Assembly (NCBI GenBank): GCA_040216635.1
Contig: JAVJOU010000019.1
Location: forward strand, 1 to 64,000
Origin: UBA1479 sp040216635
GTDB lineage: Bacteria; Pseudomonadota; Alphaproteobacteria; Rhodospirillales; Casp-alpha2
Reading direction: 5' to 3'
DNA length: 64,000 nucleotides
A program made the position numbers and the translations under genes. Shown here in pieces: positions 23,415 through 32,028 of the stretch; position 1 is the stretch's first letter; each line of letters opens with the position of its first letter. The notes under the pieces were generated by a model. It was not told the DNA's origin. It saw only the letters and a list, made by a program, of their open reading frames with translations, and did no database searches.

Positions 23415-24848
23415 ATGACCGACCTAGCCGCCACAGACGACCTGTTCTTCAACCGCACCGGGATGGACCGGGGGCGTGTGCAGGGCCTTTTGGACGATGC
23501 CCTGACCGGCATGGACGACGGCGAACTGTTCCTGGAATACCGCCAATCGGAAGCTGTGGTGCTGGATGACGGGCAGATCAAGACCGCCAATTTCGACACG
23601 GCCCAGGGGTTCGGTCTGCGCGCCATCGCCGGCGAAAGCACCGGCTATTCCCATGCTTCGGACCTGTCCGAAGCCGCCATCCAGCGGGCCGTGGAAACGG
23701 TCAAGGCCGTGCGCCGGGGCCATTCGGGCACCCTGGCCGCCGCCCCGCAAGGCACCAACCGCGCCCTTTACATGGACGACAATCCCCTTTCGATGGTTGA
23801 ATTTCAGGACAAGGTCGAATTGCTGCGCGCCATCGATGCCTATGCCCGGGCCAAGGACGACCGCGTGCGCCAGGTTTCGGCCTCGATCACCGGCAATTGG
23901 CAGGCCGTGCAGATCGTGCGCACGGGCGGCCACCGGGTTGCCGATATCCGCCCCCTGGTGCGCATGAACGTTTCGGTCGTGCTGGAACAGGACGGGCGCA
24001 TGGAATCGGGCAGCTACGGCACGGGCGGGCGCGTGACCTACGAACGCTATATGGATCCGGCCAATTGGAAGGGCGTGGTCGATGAAGCCTTCCGCCAGGC
24101 CGAAGTAAACCTGCAATCGGTGCCCGCCCCGGCGGGCGAGGTGCCGGTCGTGCTCGGCCCCGGCTGGCCCGGCATCCTGCTGCACGAAGCGATCGGCCAC
24201 GGCCTGGAAGGCGATTTCAACCGCAAGAAGACTTCCGTGTTTTCCGGCCTGATGGGCGAACGCGTGGCCGCCAAGGGTGTCACCGTGGTCGACGACGGCA
24301 CCATCCAGGACCGGCGCGGCAGCCTGACCATCGACGATGAAGGCACCCCCGCCGAAAACACCGTGCTGATCGAAGACGGCATTTTGAAAGGCTACATGCA
24401 GGACCGCACCAACGCGCGCCTGATGGGCATGGCGCCCACGGGCAACGGGCGGCGCGAAAGCTACGCGCATGAACCTCTGCCGCGCATGACCAATACCTAC
24501 ATGCTGGGCGGCGACAAGGACCCGGGGGAAATCCTCGCCTCCGTCAAGAAAGGCGTCTACGCCGTGTCCTTCGGCGGCGGCCAGGTCGACATCACGTCGG
24601 GCAAGTTCGTGTTCTCCTGCACGGAAGCCTACGAGATCGAAAACGGCAAGGTCGGCCGCCCCCTCAAGGGCGCGACCCTGATCGGCGACGGCAAGGACGT
24701 GCTCAACCATGTCGGCATGGTCGGCAACGACATGGAAATGGATCCCGGCATCGGCACCTGCGGCAAGGACGGCCAGGGCGTGCCCGTGGGCGTGGGCCAG
24801 CCGACCTTGCTGGTCAATCAGCTGACGGTCGGCGGCACCGGGGCGTAA
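23415..24848 (+). CDS. tldD: TldD metalloprotease subunit
   Basis: The catalytic subunit of the TldD/TldE peptidase. The zinc site HEAIGH is at residues 257-262 within LLHEAIGHGLEGDFNRKKTS, followed by GVTVVDDGTI, EGTPAENTVLIEDGILKGYM and NTYMLGGDKDPGEIL. The C-terminal SFGGGQVDITSGKFVFSCTE and LTVGGTGA are family hallmarks. The 477-residue length is normal. It would pair with PmbA/TldE, encoded on the opposite strand about 8 kb away, so the two halves are not in one operon. The heterodimer processes unfolded or modified peptides in the cytosol. Confidence 0.95.
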   Translation: MTDLAATDDLFFNRTGMDRGRVQGLLDDALTGMDDGELFLEYRQSEAVVLDDGQIKTANFDTAQGFGLRAIAGESTGYSHASDLSEAAIQRAVETVKAVRRGHSGTLAAAPQGTNRALYMDDNPLSMVEFQDKVELLRAIDAYARAKDDRVRQVSASITGNWQAVQIVRTGGHRVADIRPLVRMNVSVVLEQDGRMESGSYGTGGRVTYERYMDPANWKGVVDEAFRQAEVNLQSVPAPAGEVPVVLGPGWPGILLHEAIGHGLEGDFNRKKTSVFSGLMGERVAAKGVTVVDDGTIQDRRGSLTIDDEGTPAENTVLIEDGILKGYMQDRTNARLMGMAPTGNGRRESYAHEPLPRMTNTYMLGGDKDPGEILASVKKGVYAVSFGGGQVDITSGKFVFSCTEAYEIENGKVGRPLKGATLIGDGKDVLNHVGMVGNDMEMDPGIGTCGKDGQGVPVGVGQPTLLVNQLTVGGTGA

Positions 24849-25077
24849 CCCCAAAGCCTCAATTTCTCTAGATAAAGCACGTTAGTCATGGCTTCCCCAC
24901 TAAATGTGGACGAACCGGTGCACAACCTGTGGAAACATAACGAGAACATTTCTTGTTGTAGGACCGCGCTTTGTAGTATTCTAGTCCCTCACGCAAAGAT
25001 GCCCGGCACAACCCTGGAAAGTCGGTACCGAGCACCCTTGAATACGCAACTACTAAGTAGCTACGAGGTATATTTCG

Positions 25078-25365
25078 ATGAGCACACTAGCATCTTATTT
25101 GTTGGGCGACCAAGCCGACGAACAAAAGAAAATCCAAGTTTGGATAAAGGGCAATCCTATTCAAGGATACGACAGCACGAAATTTCGCAAAGATGATCTT
25201 GGTTCTTGGATGTCGTTTTTTGACTATGGAAATCGTGATTCCGAATACGGGTGGGAATTCGATCACCACCCCATCCCAGCTTCTGAAGGCGGTTCAAATG
25301 ACGTGAATAATCTTCGCCCACTCAACTGGCGCAACAATGTTCGACTGGGCGGCCTCTTACGTTAA
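25078..25365 (+). CDS. Small stand-alone HNH-type protein
   Basis: A 95-residue protein whose C-terminal half reads as an HNH motif. YGWEFDHHPIPASEGGSNDV gives D62-H63-H64, and NLRPLNWRNNVR carries N78, N83 and N86. Small HNH proteins with a YGWE.DH..P.S.GGS...NLRPL.W..N pattern are known in bacteria. In those the residue after NLRPL is often His and here it is Asn (N83), so nuclease activity is uncertain. A GAGG element lies 9 bases before ATG 25078. The gene and the 229 bases upstream are clearly AT-richer than the flanks, hinting at acquisition. An AACA-TTTCT-TGTT inverted repeat (24945-24957) lies upstream. Confidence 0.65.
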   Translation: MSTLASYLLGDQADEQKKIQVWIKGNPIQGYDSTKFRKDDLGSWMSFFDYGNRDSEYGWEFDHHPIPASEGGSNDVNNLRPLNWRNNVRLGGLLR

Positions 25366-25386
25366 CGCAAAAGCAGACCCCGAAAA

Positions 25387-26976
25387 TCAGGCGCTGGCCG
25401 CCAGATCCTCGCCGGCGAGGGCTTTTTCGATCAGCTCGACCGTTTCATTGACGCCGTAAAGGGCGATGAACGAGCCCATGCGCGGGCCCTGGGATTGGCC
25501 CAACAGGATTTCATACAGGGCCTTGAACCAATCGCGCAGGTTTTCGAAGCCGTGGCGTTTGCCGACTTCGTAGACTTCCGTCTGTAGGTCTTCGGCCGCC
25601 GACTTGGCATCCATGCCGCGCAGAGCATTGGCCAGGTCTTCCAACGCTGCGCGCTCGCCCTCGGTCGGCTGGCGGTAGGTTTTGGCCGGTTTGACGAAGT
25701 CCCGGTAATAGCTGATCGCCGTGGCGACCAGGCCGTCCAGGAACGGCGCGTTTTCCGGTGTCAGGTCCGGGCGGTAGCGCGAGATGAAATGCCACAGGAC
25801 GGATTTGTCCTCGGTCCCGCACACACCCGCCAGGTTCAACAGGATGTTGTAGCTGAGCGCGCCCTGGGCTTCCGGCGGGTTGCCGGAATGAATGTGCCAG
25901 ACCGGATTGGACAGCTTCTTGTCGTCGTCCTGATCTTCGAACGCGGCCAGATGGCTGAGATAGTCGTCGACGTTCTTGGGGATCACATCGAAGTAAAGCC
26001 GCTTGGCCGTCTTGGGCTTTTGGAACATGAACAGGGACAGGCTTTCCGGCGGCGCATAGGCCAGCCATTCTTCCATGGTCAGGCCGTTGCCGCGGGATTT
26101 GGAAATCTTCTCGCCGTTGTCGTCCAGGAACAATTCGTAAGTGAAGCCGAGCGGCGGCGTGCCGCCCAGAATGCGGCAGATCGCGCCCGACTGCTTGACC
26201 GATTCGATCAGGTCCTTGCCCGACATTTCGTAATCGACGTCCAGCGCCGTCCAGCGCATGGCCCAATCGGGCTTCCACTGCAGCTTGCAATGCCCGCCGG
26301 TCACGGGGGTTTCGACCTTTTCGCCGTCTTCGTTTTCGTAAACGATGGTGCCGGCGGCCGGGTTGGTTTCCAGCACCGGGGCAAGCAGAACCTTGCCCGT
26401 CTTGGGGCAGACCGGCAGGAAGGGGCTGTAGGTCGCGCGCCGTTCCTCGCCCAGGGTCGGGAGGATCACGCCGCGCACGGCGTCATAGCGTTCCAGCAGG
26501 GTCAGCAGGGTTTGGTCGAACTGGCCGGACGTGTAGCAGTCGGTCGAGCTTTTGAATTCGTAGTCGAAACCGAAGCCGTCCAAAAACGCGCGCAACCGCG
26601 CGTTGTTGTGATGGCCCATGCTTTCGTGGGTGCCGAAGGGATCGGGGATCGCGGTCAGCGGTTTTCCCAGGTTTTCCGCCAGCATGTCCTGATTGGGCAG
26701 GTTTTCCGGCACCTTGCGCAGGCCGTCCATGTCGTCGGAAAAGGCGAACAGCTTGGTCGGCATGTCCGTCAGGGTCTGGAAGGCATGGCGCACCATGGTC
26801 GTGCGCGCGACCTCACCGAAGGTGCCGATATGCGGCAGACCCGACGGGCCGTAACCCGTTTCGAACAGGACATAGCCTTTTTCCGGCAGCTTGCCGCCGA
26901 GCTTTTTCAGCAGCGCCCGGGCCTCGGCAAAGGGCCAGGCATTGGCGTTTTCGGCAATGGCGCGCAGGTCTGTCAT
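25387..26976 (-). CDS. lysK: Lysyl-tRNA synthetase, class I
   Basis: A class I LysRS of 529 residues, the archaeal-type enzyme that replaces the common class II LysS in many alphaproteobacteria. The HIGH motif appears as PHIGT at residues 48-52 in GYGPSGLPHIGTFGEV. The KMSKS motif is KISKSRGN near residue 290. VDYEMSGKDLIESVKQSG and LLGQSQGPRMGSFIALYG are further family motifs. No class II lysS is visible in the window. The gene is flanked by the AT-rich HNH gene downstream and gshA upstream on the same strand. Confidence 0.95.
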   Translation of the reverse strand: MTDLRAIAENANAWPFAEARALLKKLGGKLPEKGYVLFETGYGPSGLPHIGTFGEVARTTMVRHAFQTLTDMPTKLFAFSDDMDGLRKVPENLPNQDMLAENLGKPLTAIPDPFGTHESMGHHNNARLRAFLDGFGFDYEFKSSTDCYTSGQFDQTLLTLLERYDAVRGVILPTLGEERRATYSPFLPVCPKTGKVLLAPVLETNPAAGTIVYENEDGEKVETPVTGGHCKLQWKPDWAMRWTALDVDYEMSGKDLIESVKQSGAICRILGGTPPLGFTYELFLDDNGEKISKSRGNGLTMEEWLAYAPPESLSLFMFQKPKTAKRLYFDVIPKNVDDYLSHLAAFEDQDDDKKLSNPVWHIHSGNPPEAQGALSYNILLNLAGVCGTEDKSVLWHFISRYRPDLTPENAPFLDGLVATAISYYRDFVKPAKTYRQPTEGERAALEDLANALRGMDAKSAAEDLQTEVYEVGKRHGFENLRDWFKALYEILLGQSQGPRMGSFIALYGVNETVELIEKALAGEDLAASA

Positions 26977-27085
26977 GGTCGGGCTCTTTCGGCAAAACGG
27001 AGCGGGAACCTAACGCCCGCACGGCCCCGGTTCAAGGAATTTGGGGACCGCGCCCCGCCCCCTGACGGCACATGCCGGCAGCGGG

Positions 27086-28453
27086 TTAATAGGCGTATTC
27101 CGTGAACACCGGATCGATATTGCCTTTCCAGCGCCGCTCGAAGGCGACCAGCAGTTCCTCGGCCGGGGTCATACCGGAATCGCAGATGTGATAGATCGGC
27201 TGCAGGAAGTGGCTTTCATCCAGGCCCACGGCGTCAAGCCGCGCGCGGTTCTTCAGCCCCTGGCGGGCGATGCACAGGGCTTCGCAGGCGATGTCCTTGA
27301 TCTGTTTGTCGCGGAACGGCGTTTTCAAGGCCGTCCTGGGCACGTCGCGGCGCATGGCTTCGCGTTCGTCATCGGTCCAGTCCTTGACCAGGTCCCAGGC
27401 GGCGTCGCGGGCTTCCGTGTCGTACAGCAGCCCGACCCAGAAAGCCGACAGCGCGCACAACCTTGCCCAGGGCCCGCCGTCTGCACCGCGCATTTCCAAA
27501 AACGTCTTCAGCCGCACTTCGGGGAAGGCCGTGGTCATATGGTCTTCCCAATCCTTCATGGTCGGCAGTTCGCCCGGCAGGGCTTCAAGCTTGCCCACCA
27601 TGAAATCGCGGAACGAATGCCCGGCGGTGTTGATGTATTCCCCGTCGCGGTAGACGAAGTACATGGGCACGTCGAGCATGTAGTCGACGTATTGTTCGAA
27701 CCCGAAGCCGTCTTCGAACACGAAAGGCAGGGTGCCGCAACGGTCCGGATCCACATCCGTCCAGATGTGCGAGCGATAGGACAGAAAGCCGTTGGGTTTG
27801 CCTTCGCGGAACGGCGAATTGGCCCACAGGGCCGTGGCAATGGGCTGCAGGGCCAGCGCGATGCGGAACATCTGGCGCATCACGGATTCGGAATTGAAAT
27901 CCAGATTGACCTGCACCGTGCAGGTCGACTGCATCATGTCGAGGCCGAGCGAGCCCTTGGTCGGCATGTAGTCGCGCATGATCTTGTAGCGGTCCTTGGG
28001 CATCCAGGGCATGTCCGCGCGCGGCCATTTGGGGTTGTAGCCCAGGCCTAGGAACCCGATGCCCAATTCGCCCGCGATTTCCTTGACCTGCTTCAGGTGT
28101 TCGGTGACTTCGCCGCAGGTCTGGTGGATGGTTTTGACGGGGGCTCCCGACAATTCCAATTGCCCCGCCGGTTCCAACGAGATCGAACTGCGGTCGGGCT
28201 TCGACAACGCGATGACGTTGTCGTGCTCCATCACCGGGGTCCAGCCGAAGCGTGTCAGCGCGTCCAGCATCTGGCGCACGCCCGGCTTTCCGTCATAGGT
28301 CAGCGGGCGCAGGGTTTTCAGATCGTAGGCGAATTTTTCGTGCTCGGTGCCGATGCGCCAATCACGTTCGGGCTTGCAACCCGCTTCCAGGTATTCGACC
28401 AAGGCGGCCTTGTCGGTGATGGGATGCGACTTGGGAGAGCTTTCATTGGCCAT
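27086..28453 (-). CDS. gshA: Glutamate-cysteine ligase (plant/alphaproteobacterial type)
   Basis: The first enzyme of glutathione synthesis, of the GCS2-type family found in plants and alphaproteobacteria. Motifs include WRIGTEHEKFAYDL, GKPGVRQMLDALTRFGW, SLEPAGQLELSGAPVKTIHQTC, GFLGLGYNPKW and YMPTKGSLGLDMMQSTCTVQVN. I use ATG 28453 (MANESSP), 13 codons inside the longest frame, because the extra residues are not family-like and this start gives the usual length of 456. Cysteine positions that form the redox switch in plant enzymes cannot be equated without an alignment. Its upstream neighbour rsmE is commonly adjacent in alphaproteobacteria. Confidence 0.93.
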   Translation of the reverse strand: MANESSPKSHPITDKAALVEYLEAGCKPERDWRIGTEHEKFAYDLKTLRPLTYDGKPGVRQMLDALTRFGWTPVMEHDNVIALSKPDRSSISLEPAGQLELSGAPVKTIHQTCGEVTEHLKQVKEIAGELGIGFLGLGYNPKWPRADMPWMPKDRYKIMRDYMPTKGSLGLDMMQSTCTVQVNLDFNSESVMRQMFRIALALQPIATALWANSPFREGKPNGFLSYRSHIWTDVDPDRCGTLPFVFEDGFGFEQYVDYMLDVPMYFVYRDGEYINTAGHSFRDFMVGKLEALPGELPTMKDWEDHMTTAFPEVRLKTFLEMRGADGGPWARLCALSAFWVGLLYDTEARDAAWDLVKDWTDDEREAMRRDVPRTALKTPFRDKQIKDIACEALCIARQGLKNRARLDAVGLDESHFLQPIYHICDSGMTPAEELLVAFERRWKGNIDPVFTEYAY

Positions 28454-28519
28454 GGCCGGGTCTTTCGTTGCTATAGGCTGGGCGTGGGGCACGCGTGTGG
28501 GCAGTGATTCAATATCGGG

Positions 28520-29248
28520 TCATTTCCAGTCGCCCGCAACCGCCTGCCAAACCGCAAGGGCGGAAAGACAAGCCGTTTCGGCACGCAGGATGCGCGACCC
28601 CAGCGTGACCGGAACGACAAACGGAAGCTTAGCAAACCTGTCAAGCTCCTGCGCCTGAAAGCCGCCTTCCGGGCCGACCAAAAAGCCGACCACGCCGCCT
28701 GCGGCCCCATTCAAGGCCGCCGCAATCGGCTTTCCAGCACCGGTTTCATCCAGCACGAAAAGCGTCCGGTCCGTGGGCCAGTCCGACATCAGCGCCGCCA
28801 ACCCGGCCATGTCGTCGATGCGCGGGACGGTCAGGCGTTCGCATTGTTCGGCCGCTTCAACCGCGACGGCCTGCAGGCGTTCCGTGTTCAGGCGCCCGGT
28901 CTGGGTATTGGCGGTCTGCACGGGCATCAAGTGCCCGGCGCCCAGTTCGGTCGCTTTCTGGATGATGAAATCGGTGCCGGTTTTCTTGACCGGGGCAAAG
29001 GCCAGCCAGGGGCCGGGGGCTTCGGATTGCGGGCGGGTCCGTTCCACGGGCATCAGGCGGGCAGCACGTTTGCCGATTTCCGCGATCTCGGCCCGCCATT
29101 CGCCGTCCCGGCCGTTGAACAGCAAAACCGCGTCCCCCACCGCAAGGCGCATCACGCGCCCCAGGTAATGGGCCTGTTCGGGTGCGATATCGACGGCGGC
29201 ACCGGATGCCAAATCGCCGTCGACATAAAGGCGAATGCCCGCCGCCAT
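28520..29248 (-). CDS. rsmE: 16S rRNA m3U1498 methyltransferase
   Basis: A SPOUT-class methyltransferase of 242 residues. The N-terminal PUA-like part has HYLGRVMRLAVGDAVLLFNGRDGEW. The knotted C-terminal domain shows ATELGAGHLMPVQT, EAAEQCERLTVPRI, VGFLVGPEGGFQAQELD (the SAM-binding LxGPEGG loop) and LGSRILRAETACLSAL. RsmE methylates N3 of U1498 in 16S rRNA of assembled 30S subunits. It is divergent from ubiA, 51 bases away, and upstream of gshA on the same strand. Confidence 0.94.
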   Translation of the reverse strand: MAAGIRLYVDGDLASGAAVDIAPEQAHYLGRVMRLAVGDAVLLFNGRDGEWRAEIAEIGKRAARLMPVERTRPQSEAPGPWLAFAPVKKTGTDFIIQKATELGAGHLMPVQTANTQTGRLNTERLQAVAVEAAEQCERLTVPRIDDMAGLAALMSDWPTDRTLFVLDETGAGKPIAAALNGAAGGVVGFLVGPEGGFQAQELDRFAKLPFVVPVTLGSRILRAETACLSALAVWQAVAGDWK

Positions 29249-29299
29249 GGCCGATTTTCCCTTTCCTTGCCCAGGCTTGGCCCCCTATTAAAGGACATC

Positions 29300-30223
29300 A
29301 TGGACAACCGACAACATGTTTCCGCCTCGGACATTCCGGCGACAAGCTGGATCGACCGCATGCCGGGCAAGGGCCTGCGCCCCTATTTGCGGCTGGCGCG
29401 CATGGATCGGCCGATCGGCACCTGGCTGTTGCTGCTGCCCTGCTGGTGGGCGACGGCCCTGGCCTCGCCCGGCTGGCCCGATCCCTGGTTGTTGGCATTG
29501 TTCGCCGTCGGCGCGCTGGTCATGCGCGGGGCCGGCTGCACCGTCAACGACCTCGCCGACCGGGATTTCGACAAAAAGGTCGCGCGCACGGCGGGCCGGC
29601 CCATCGCCTCGGGCCAGATATCGGTTATGCAGGCGTTTTTGTTCCTAGGCCTGCAATTGGCGGTCGGCCTGGCGGTGCTGCTGCAGTTCAATACCTATAC
29701 GGTGATTTTGGGGGCATCGTCCCTGGCCCTGGTCGCGGTCTATCCCTTTGCCAAGCGGGTGACCTATTGGCCGCAGTTCGTTCTGGGCCTGACCTTCAAC
29801 TGGGGGGCGCTGGTCGGCTGGACCGCCGTGACCGGCCAGTTGGCGGAACCGGCGATCCTGCTGTATGCCGCGGGCGTCATGTGGACCCTGGGCTATGACA
29901 CCATTTACGCCCATCAGGACAAGGAAGACGACGTGCTGGTCGGCATCAAGTCGACGGCGCTTAAGTTCGGCGCGGCGACCAAGCCCTGGCTGGCCGCGTT
30001 CTACGGGGCAGCGGTGACCTTGCTGGCGGCGGCCGGTCATCTGGCCGGGCTGCATCCGGCCTATTTCATCGGTCTTGCCGTGGCGGGCCTGCATCTGGCC
30101 TGGCAGGTCCGGTCCCTGGACCTGGACGATGCCAAGCTGTGTCTGGCGCGGTTCAAGTCCAACCGCGATTTCGGCCTGATCGTGCTGGCGGCGATCATCG
30201 CGGGGCGCCTGCTGACCGGCTAG
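29300..30223 (+). CDS. ubiA: 4-hydroxybenzoate polyprenyltransferase
   Basis: An integral membrane prenyltransferase that attaches the polyprenyl tail to 4-hydroxybenzoate in ubiquinone synthesis. The two Asp-rich Mg-diphosphate motifs are NDLADRDFD near residues 82-90 and DTIYAHQDKEDD near 199-210. About eight hydrophobic helices are visible, beginning with TWLLLLPCWWATAL. I start at ATG 29300 (MDNRQH); the frame remains open far upstream but that part overlaps rsmE and is not family-like. This gives 307 residues, normal for the family. The ubiquinone decarboxylase gene ubiD lies in the same window at 32894-34423. Confidence 0.94.
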   Translation: MDNRQHVSASDIPATSWIDRMPGKGLRPYLRLARMDRPIGTWLLLLPCWWATALASPGWPDPWLLALFAVGALVMRGAGCTVNDLADRDFDKKVARTAGRPIASGQISVMQAFLFLGLQLAVGLAVLLQFNTYTVILGASSLALVAVYPFAKRVTYWPQFVLGLTFNWGALVGWTAVTGQLAEPAILLYAAGVMWTLGYDTIYAHQDKEDDVLVGIKSTALKFGAATKPWLAAFYGAAVTLLAAAGHLAGLHPAYFIGLAVAGLHLAWQVRSLDLDDAKLCLARFKSNRDFGLIVLAAIIAGRLLTG

Positions 30224-30657
30224 GCGATCCGCCGCCGGGCCAAGCGGCGGTATAGCTGCCAGGGCGTCAGCACCCAGGGTGCCTGCAGGCCGAGCACACG
30301 CTTGACCTCTTCGACGCAGGTATAAGGCCGCCAGGAAAGCGGCCGCGGCGGCGGCATGCGGGGACGCACAAGGCGCAAGCGGCAGCCCTGGCGCCGGAAT
30401 ACCCGCATCAGGTCCAATAACGGATAGGCCCCGACCACGGAGGCAAAGGTGTAATGCACCATGGGGTCCAGATAGAGCCATTGCCCCTTGGTCCGCAGCA
30501 ATACGAAGCAATGGCGGAACCCCGGCTTCAACATCCGCAGCCAGGCAAGCGTCGCCCGCCCCGTAAACGCCACCAATGCCAGGTCCGGGCCGGACAGTGC
30601 CGTCCCGTCATCGGGCACAGCCGGATCGGCGGGATCAGGCGGCACCCCTTCCGTCAT
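30220..30657 (-). CDS. Conserved-type hypothetical protein with a His/Cys pattern
   Basis: I cannot name the family. The 145-residue protein has LKPGFRHCFVLLRTKGQWLYLDPMVHYT in its middle and YTCVEEVKRVLGLQAPW near the end. The order H-C, then a beta hairpin ending LDP, then Cys at the head of a helix, resembles a circularly permuted papain-like (NlpC/P60-type) hydrolase fold, but this is a visual impression. The C-terminus is very basic (YRRLARRRIA). The start overlaps the stop of the upstream gene by four bases, so the two are translated together. Its stop overlaps that of ubiA by four bases on the opposite strand. Confidence 0.6.
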   Translation of the reverse strand: MTEGVPPDPADPAVPDDGTALSGPDLALVAFTGRATLAWLRMLKPGFRHCFVLLRTKGQWLYLDPMVHYTFASVVGAYPLLDLMRVFRRQGCRLRLVRPRMPPPRPLSWRPYTCVEEVKRVLGLQAPWVLTPWQLYRRLARRRIA

Positions 30658-31064
30658 GCCAGGATGCCCTTCCGCCGCAGAACCGTGGTCATGCGGTCAA
30701 GCGCTTCGTCCCACAATCGCGCGGCGGTCGATTCCGCCCGCACGCGGGCATCCGGTGCGCGTTCCCTGCCGCCGAAATCCAGCAGGGTGCGAAGGTGCAT
30801 GACACGCAACACGCCCGCCCGAACCAGGTTCAAGGCCACCAGATAAATATCATCGGCTTCGCACGGCCGGACCACCCCGCCGCCGCCGTCGAAACGTTGC
30901 CCGTCGCGCCGCGCCTTCTGCGCACGGATGAACCAGAACCAGGCTTGTTCGGCCGTTTCGAACGGATCGACCGCTCCATCCGGGAGGGGCTTGGGTATGT
31001 AGCGTTTGCGTCTCAAGGTTTGGCTTCTCCCGCATATTCCTGCATCTGAACAAAACAAGAACAT
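30654..31064 (-). CDS. Conserved-type hypothetical protein, partner of the downstream gene
   Basis: A 136-residue protein of unrecognised function. The core AEQAWFWFIRAQKARRDGQRFDGG, RPCEADDIYLVALNLVRAG, HLRTLLDFGGRERAPDAR and RLWDEALDRMTTVLRRKGIL is helix-rich and looks conserved in style. Similar proteins occur as uncharacterised genes in Rhodospirillales as far as I recall. No catalytic motif is evident. The start could be internal, since the first 25 residues (MFLFCSDAGICGRSQTLRRK) look unlike the rest. It leads a two-gene unit and diverges from the S24 regulator over an AT-rich spacer of 167 bases. Confidence 0.6.
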   Translation of the reverse strand: MFLFCSDAGICGRSQTLRRKRYIPKPLPDGAVDPFETAEQAWFWFIRAQKARRDGQRFDGGGGVVRPCEADDIYLVALNLVRAGVLRVMHLRTLLDFGGRERAPDARVRAESTAARLWDEALDRMTTVLRRKGILA

Positions 31065-31231
31065 ATGTATTTATCAAACGCTAAATTCCTATGTCAATAA
31101 TTTATTATGTATATATTCCTTTATTTCATTGAATCAAACTGCCGCCCCATATCCGTCGCATCGGAGGCCACACGCCTTACACATGACGATTCCCTATGGA
31201 AATCCCGACGCATTTGTAAGACAATGTTCCC

Positions 31232-31864
31232 ATGTTGCGGCATTCAAGCGTATGGCATGCAGTTGACCGGTTGGCCCGCGAACACGGGTTGTCGACCTCG
31301 GGCCTTGCGCGAAAGGCTGGCTTGGACCCCACCACATTCAACAAAAGCAAGCGCACCACCCGCGACGGCAAATTGCGCTGGCCGTCGACGGAAAGCGTCG
31401 CCAAGATTTTGTCGGCCACGGGTGCGAGCCTGTCGGAATGGGTGTCCTACGTCGACGAGACCGAAGGCGGCGGCGTCTACCGCAATGTGCCGCTGATCGG
31501 TTTCGCCCAGGCAGGGAATTCAGGATACTTCGATGATGCGGGCTATCCCGTCGGCGGCGCCTGGGACGAAATCCCCTTCCCCGGCCTGAACGACCCCAGC
31601 GCCTTCGCCCTGGAAATCAACGGCGACAGCATGGAACCCGTGTTCCGCGACGGCGACACCATTATCGTCGCTCCCCATGCCTCGGTCCGGCGCGGCGACC
31701 GTGTCGTGGTCAGAACGACCGACGGCGAGGTCCTGGCGAAAATTCTGATCCGGCAGACCGCACGCCATATCGACCTTCAGTCCCTGAACCCGGCCCATGA
31801 AGACCGCAGCCTGGACCTGACCGACGTGGATTGGATTTCACGCATCGTCTGGGCCAGTCAGTAG
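31232..31864 (+). CDS. Helix-turn-helix repressor with S24 (LexA/CI-type) peptidase domain
   Basis: A 210-residue regulator. The N-terminal HTH (LAREHGLSTSGLARKAGLDPTTFNKSKR) is of the XRE/CI type. The C-terminal S24 domain carries the catalytic dyad S133 in INGDSMEPVF and K170 in VLAKILI. The Ala-Gly bond A94-G95 in GFAQAGNSG sits where LexA and CI proteins cut themselves. All parts needed for RecA-stimulated self-cleavage therefore seem present, though many chromosomal members act as plain repressors. Target genes are unknown, and the divergent unknown pair at 30220-31064 is the obvious candidate. No other prophage genes are nearby. Confidence 0.85.
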   Translation: MLRHSSVWHAVDRLAREHGLSTSGLARKAGLDPTTFNKSKRTTRDGKLRWPSTESVAKILSATGASLSEWVSYVDETEGGGVYRNVPLIGFAQAGNSGYFDDAGYPVGGAWDEIPFPGLNDPSAFALEINGDSMEPVFRDGDTIIVAPHASVRRGDRVVVRTTDGEVLAKILIRQTARHIDLQSLNPAHEDRSLDLTDVDWISRIVWASQ

Positions 31865-32028
31865 GCCAAAACCCTCGGCAAATTTTGCGCCGCAGCATGA
31901 GGCGCCCTGCATTTATTTGAAAAACAACACTATTTTTATCCGCCTTGGCGATGCGGCGGCCAAGGACTATGCTGCATATGCGAAGAGAGTGGCGTTGACA
32001 CGTTTGGGAGAACGGAAAGGTCAAGGCC

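Noticed and set aside
23424..24854. A 476-codon minus-strand frame over tldD
   Set aside because: TldD motifs on the plus strand are complete, and the minus frame is a compositional shadow.
24888..25196. A 102-codon frame upstream of and overlapping the HNH gene
   Set aside because: No ribosome-binding site, no family features, and the HNH frame with a GAGG site and clear motif overlaps it.
31065..31231. Prophage or integrated element marked by the S24 repressor
   Set aside because: The spacer is AT-rich but no integrase, terminase, attachment repeat or structural gene is near; the repressor appears to be a lone chromosomal regulator.
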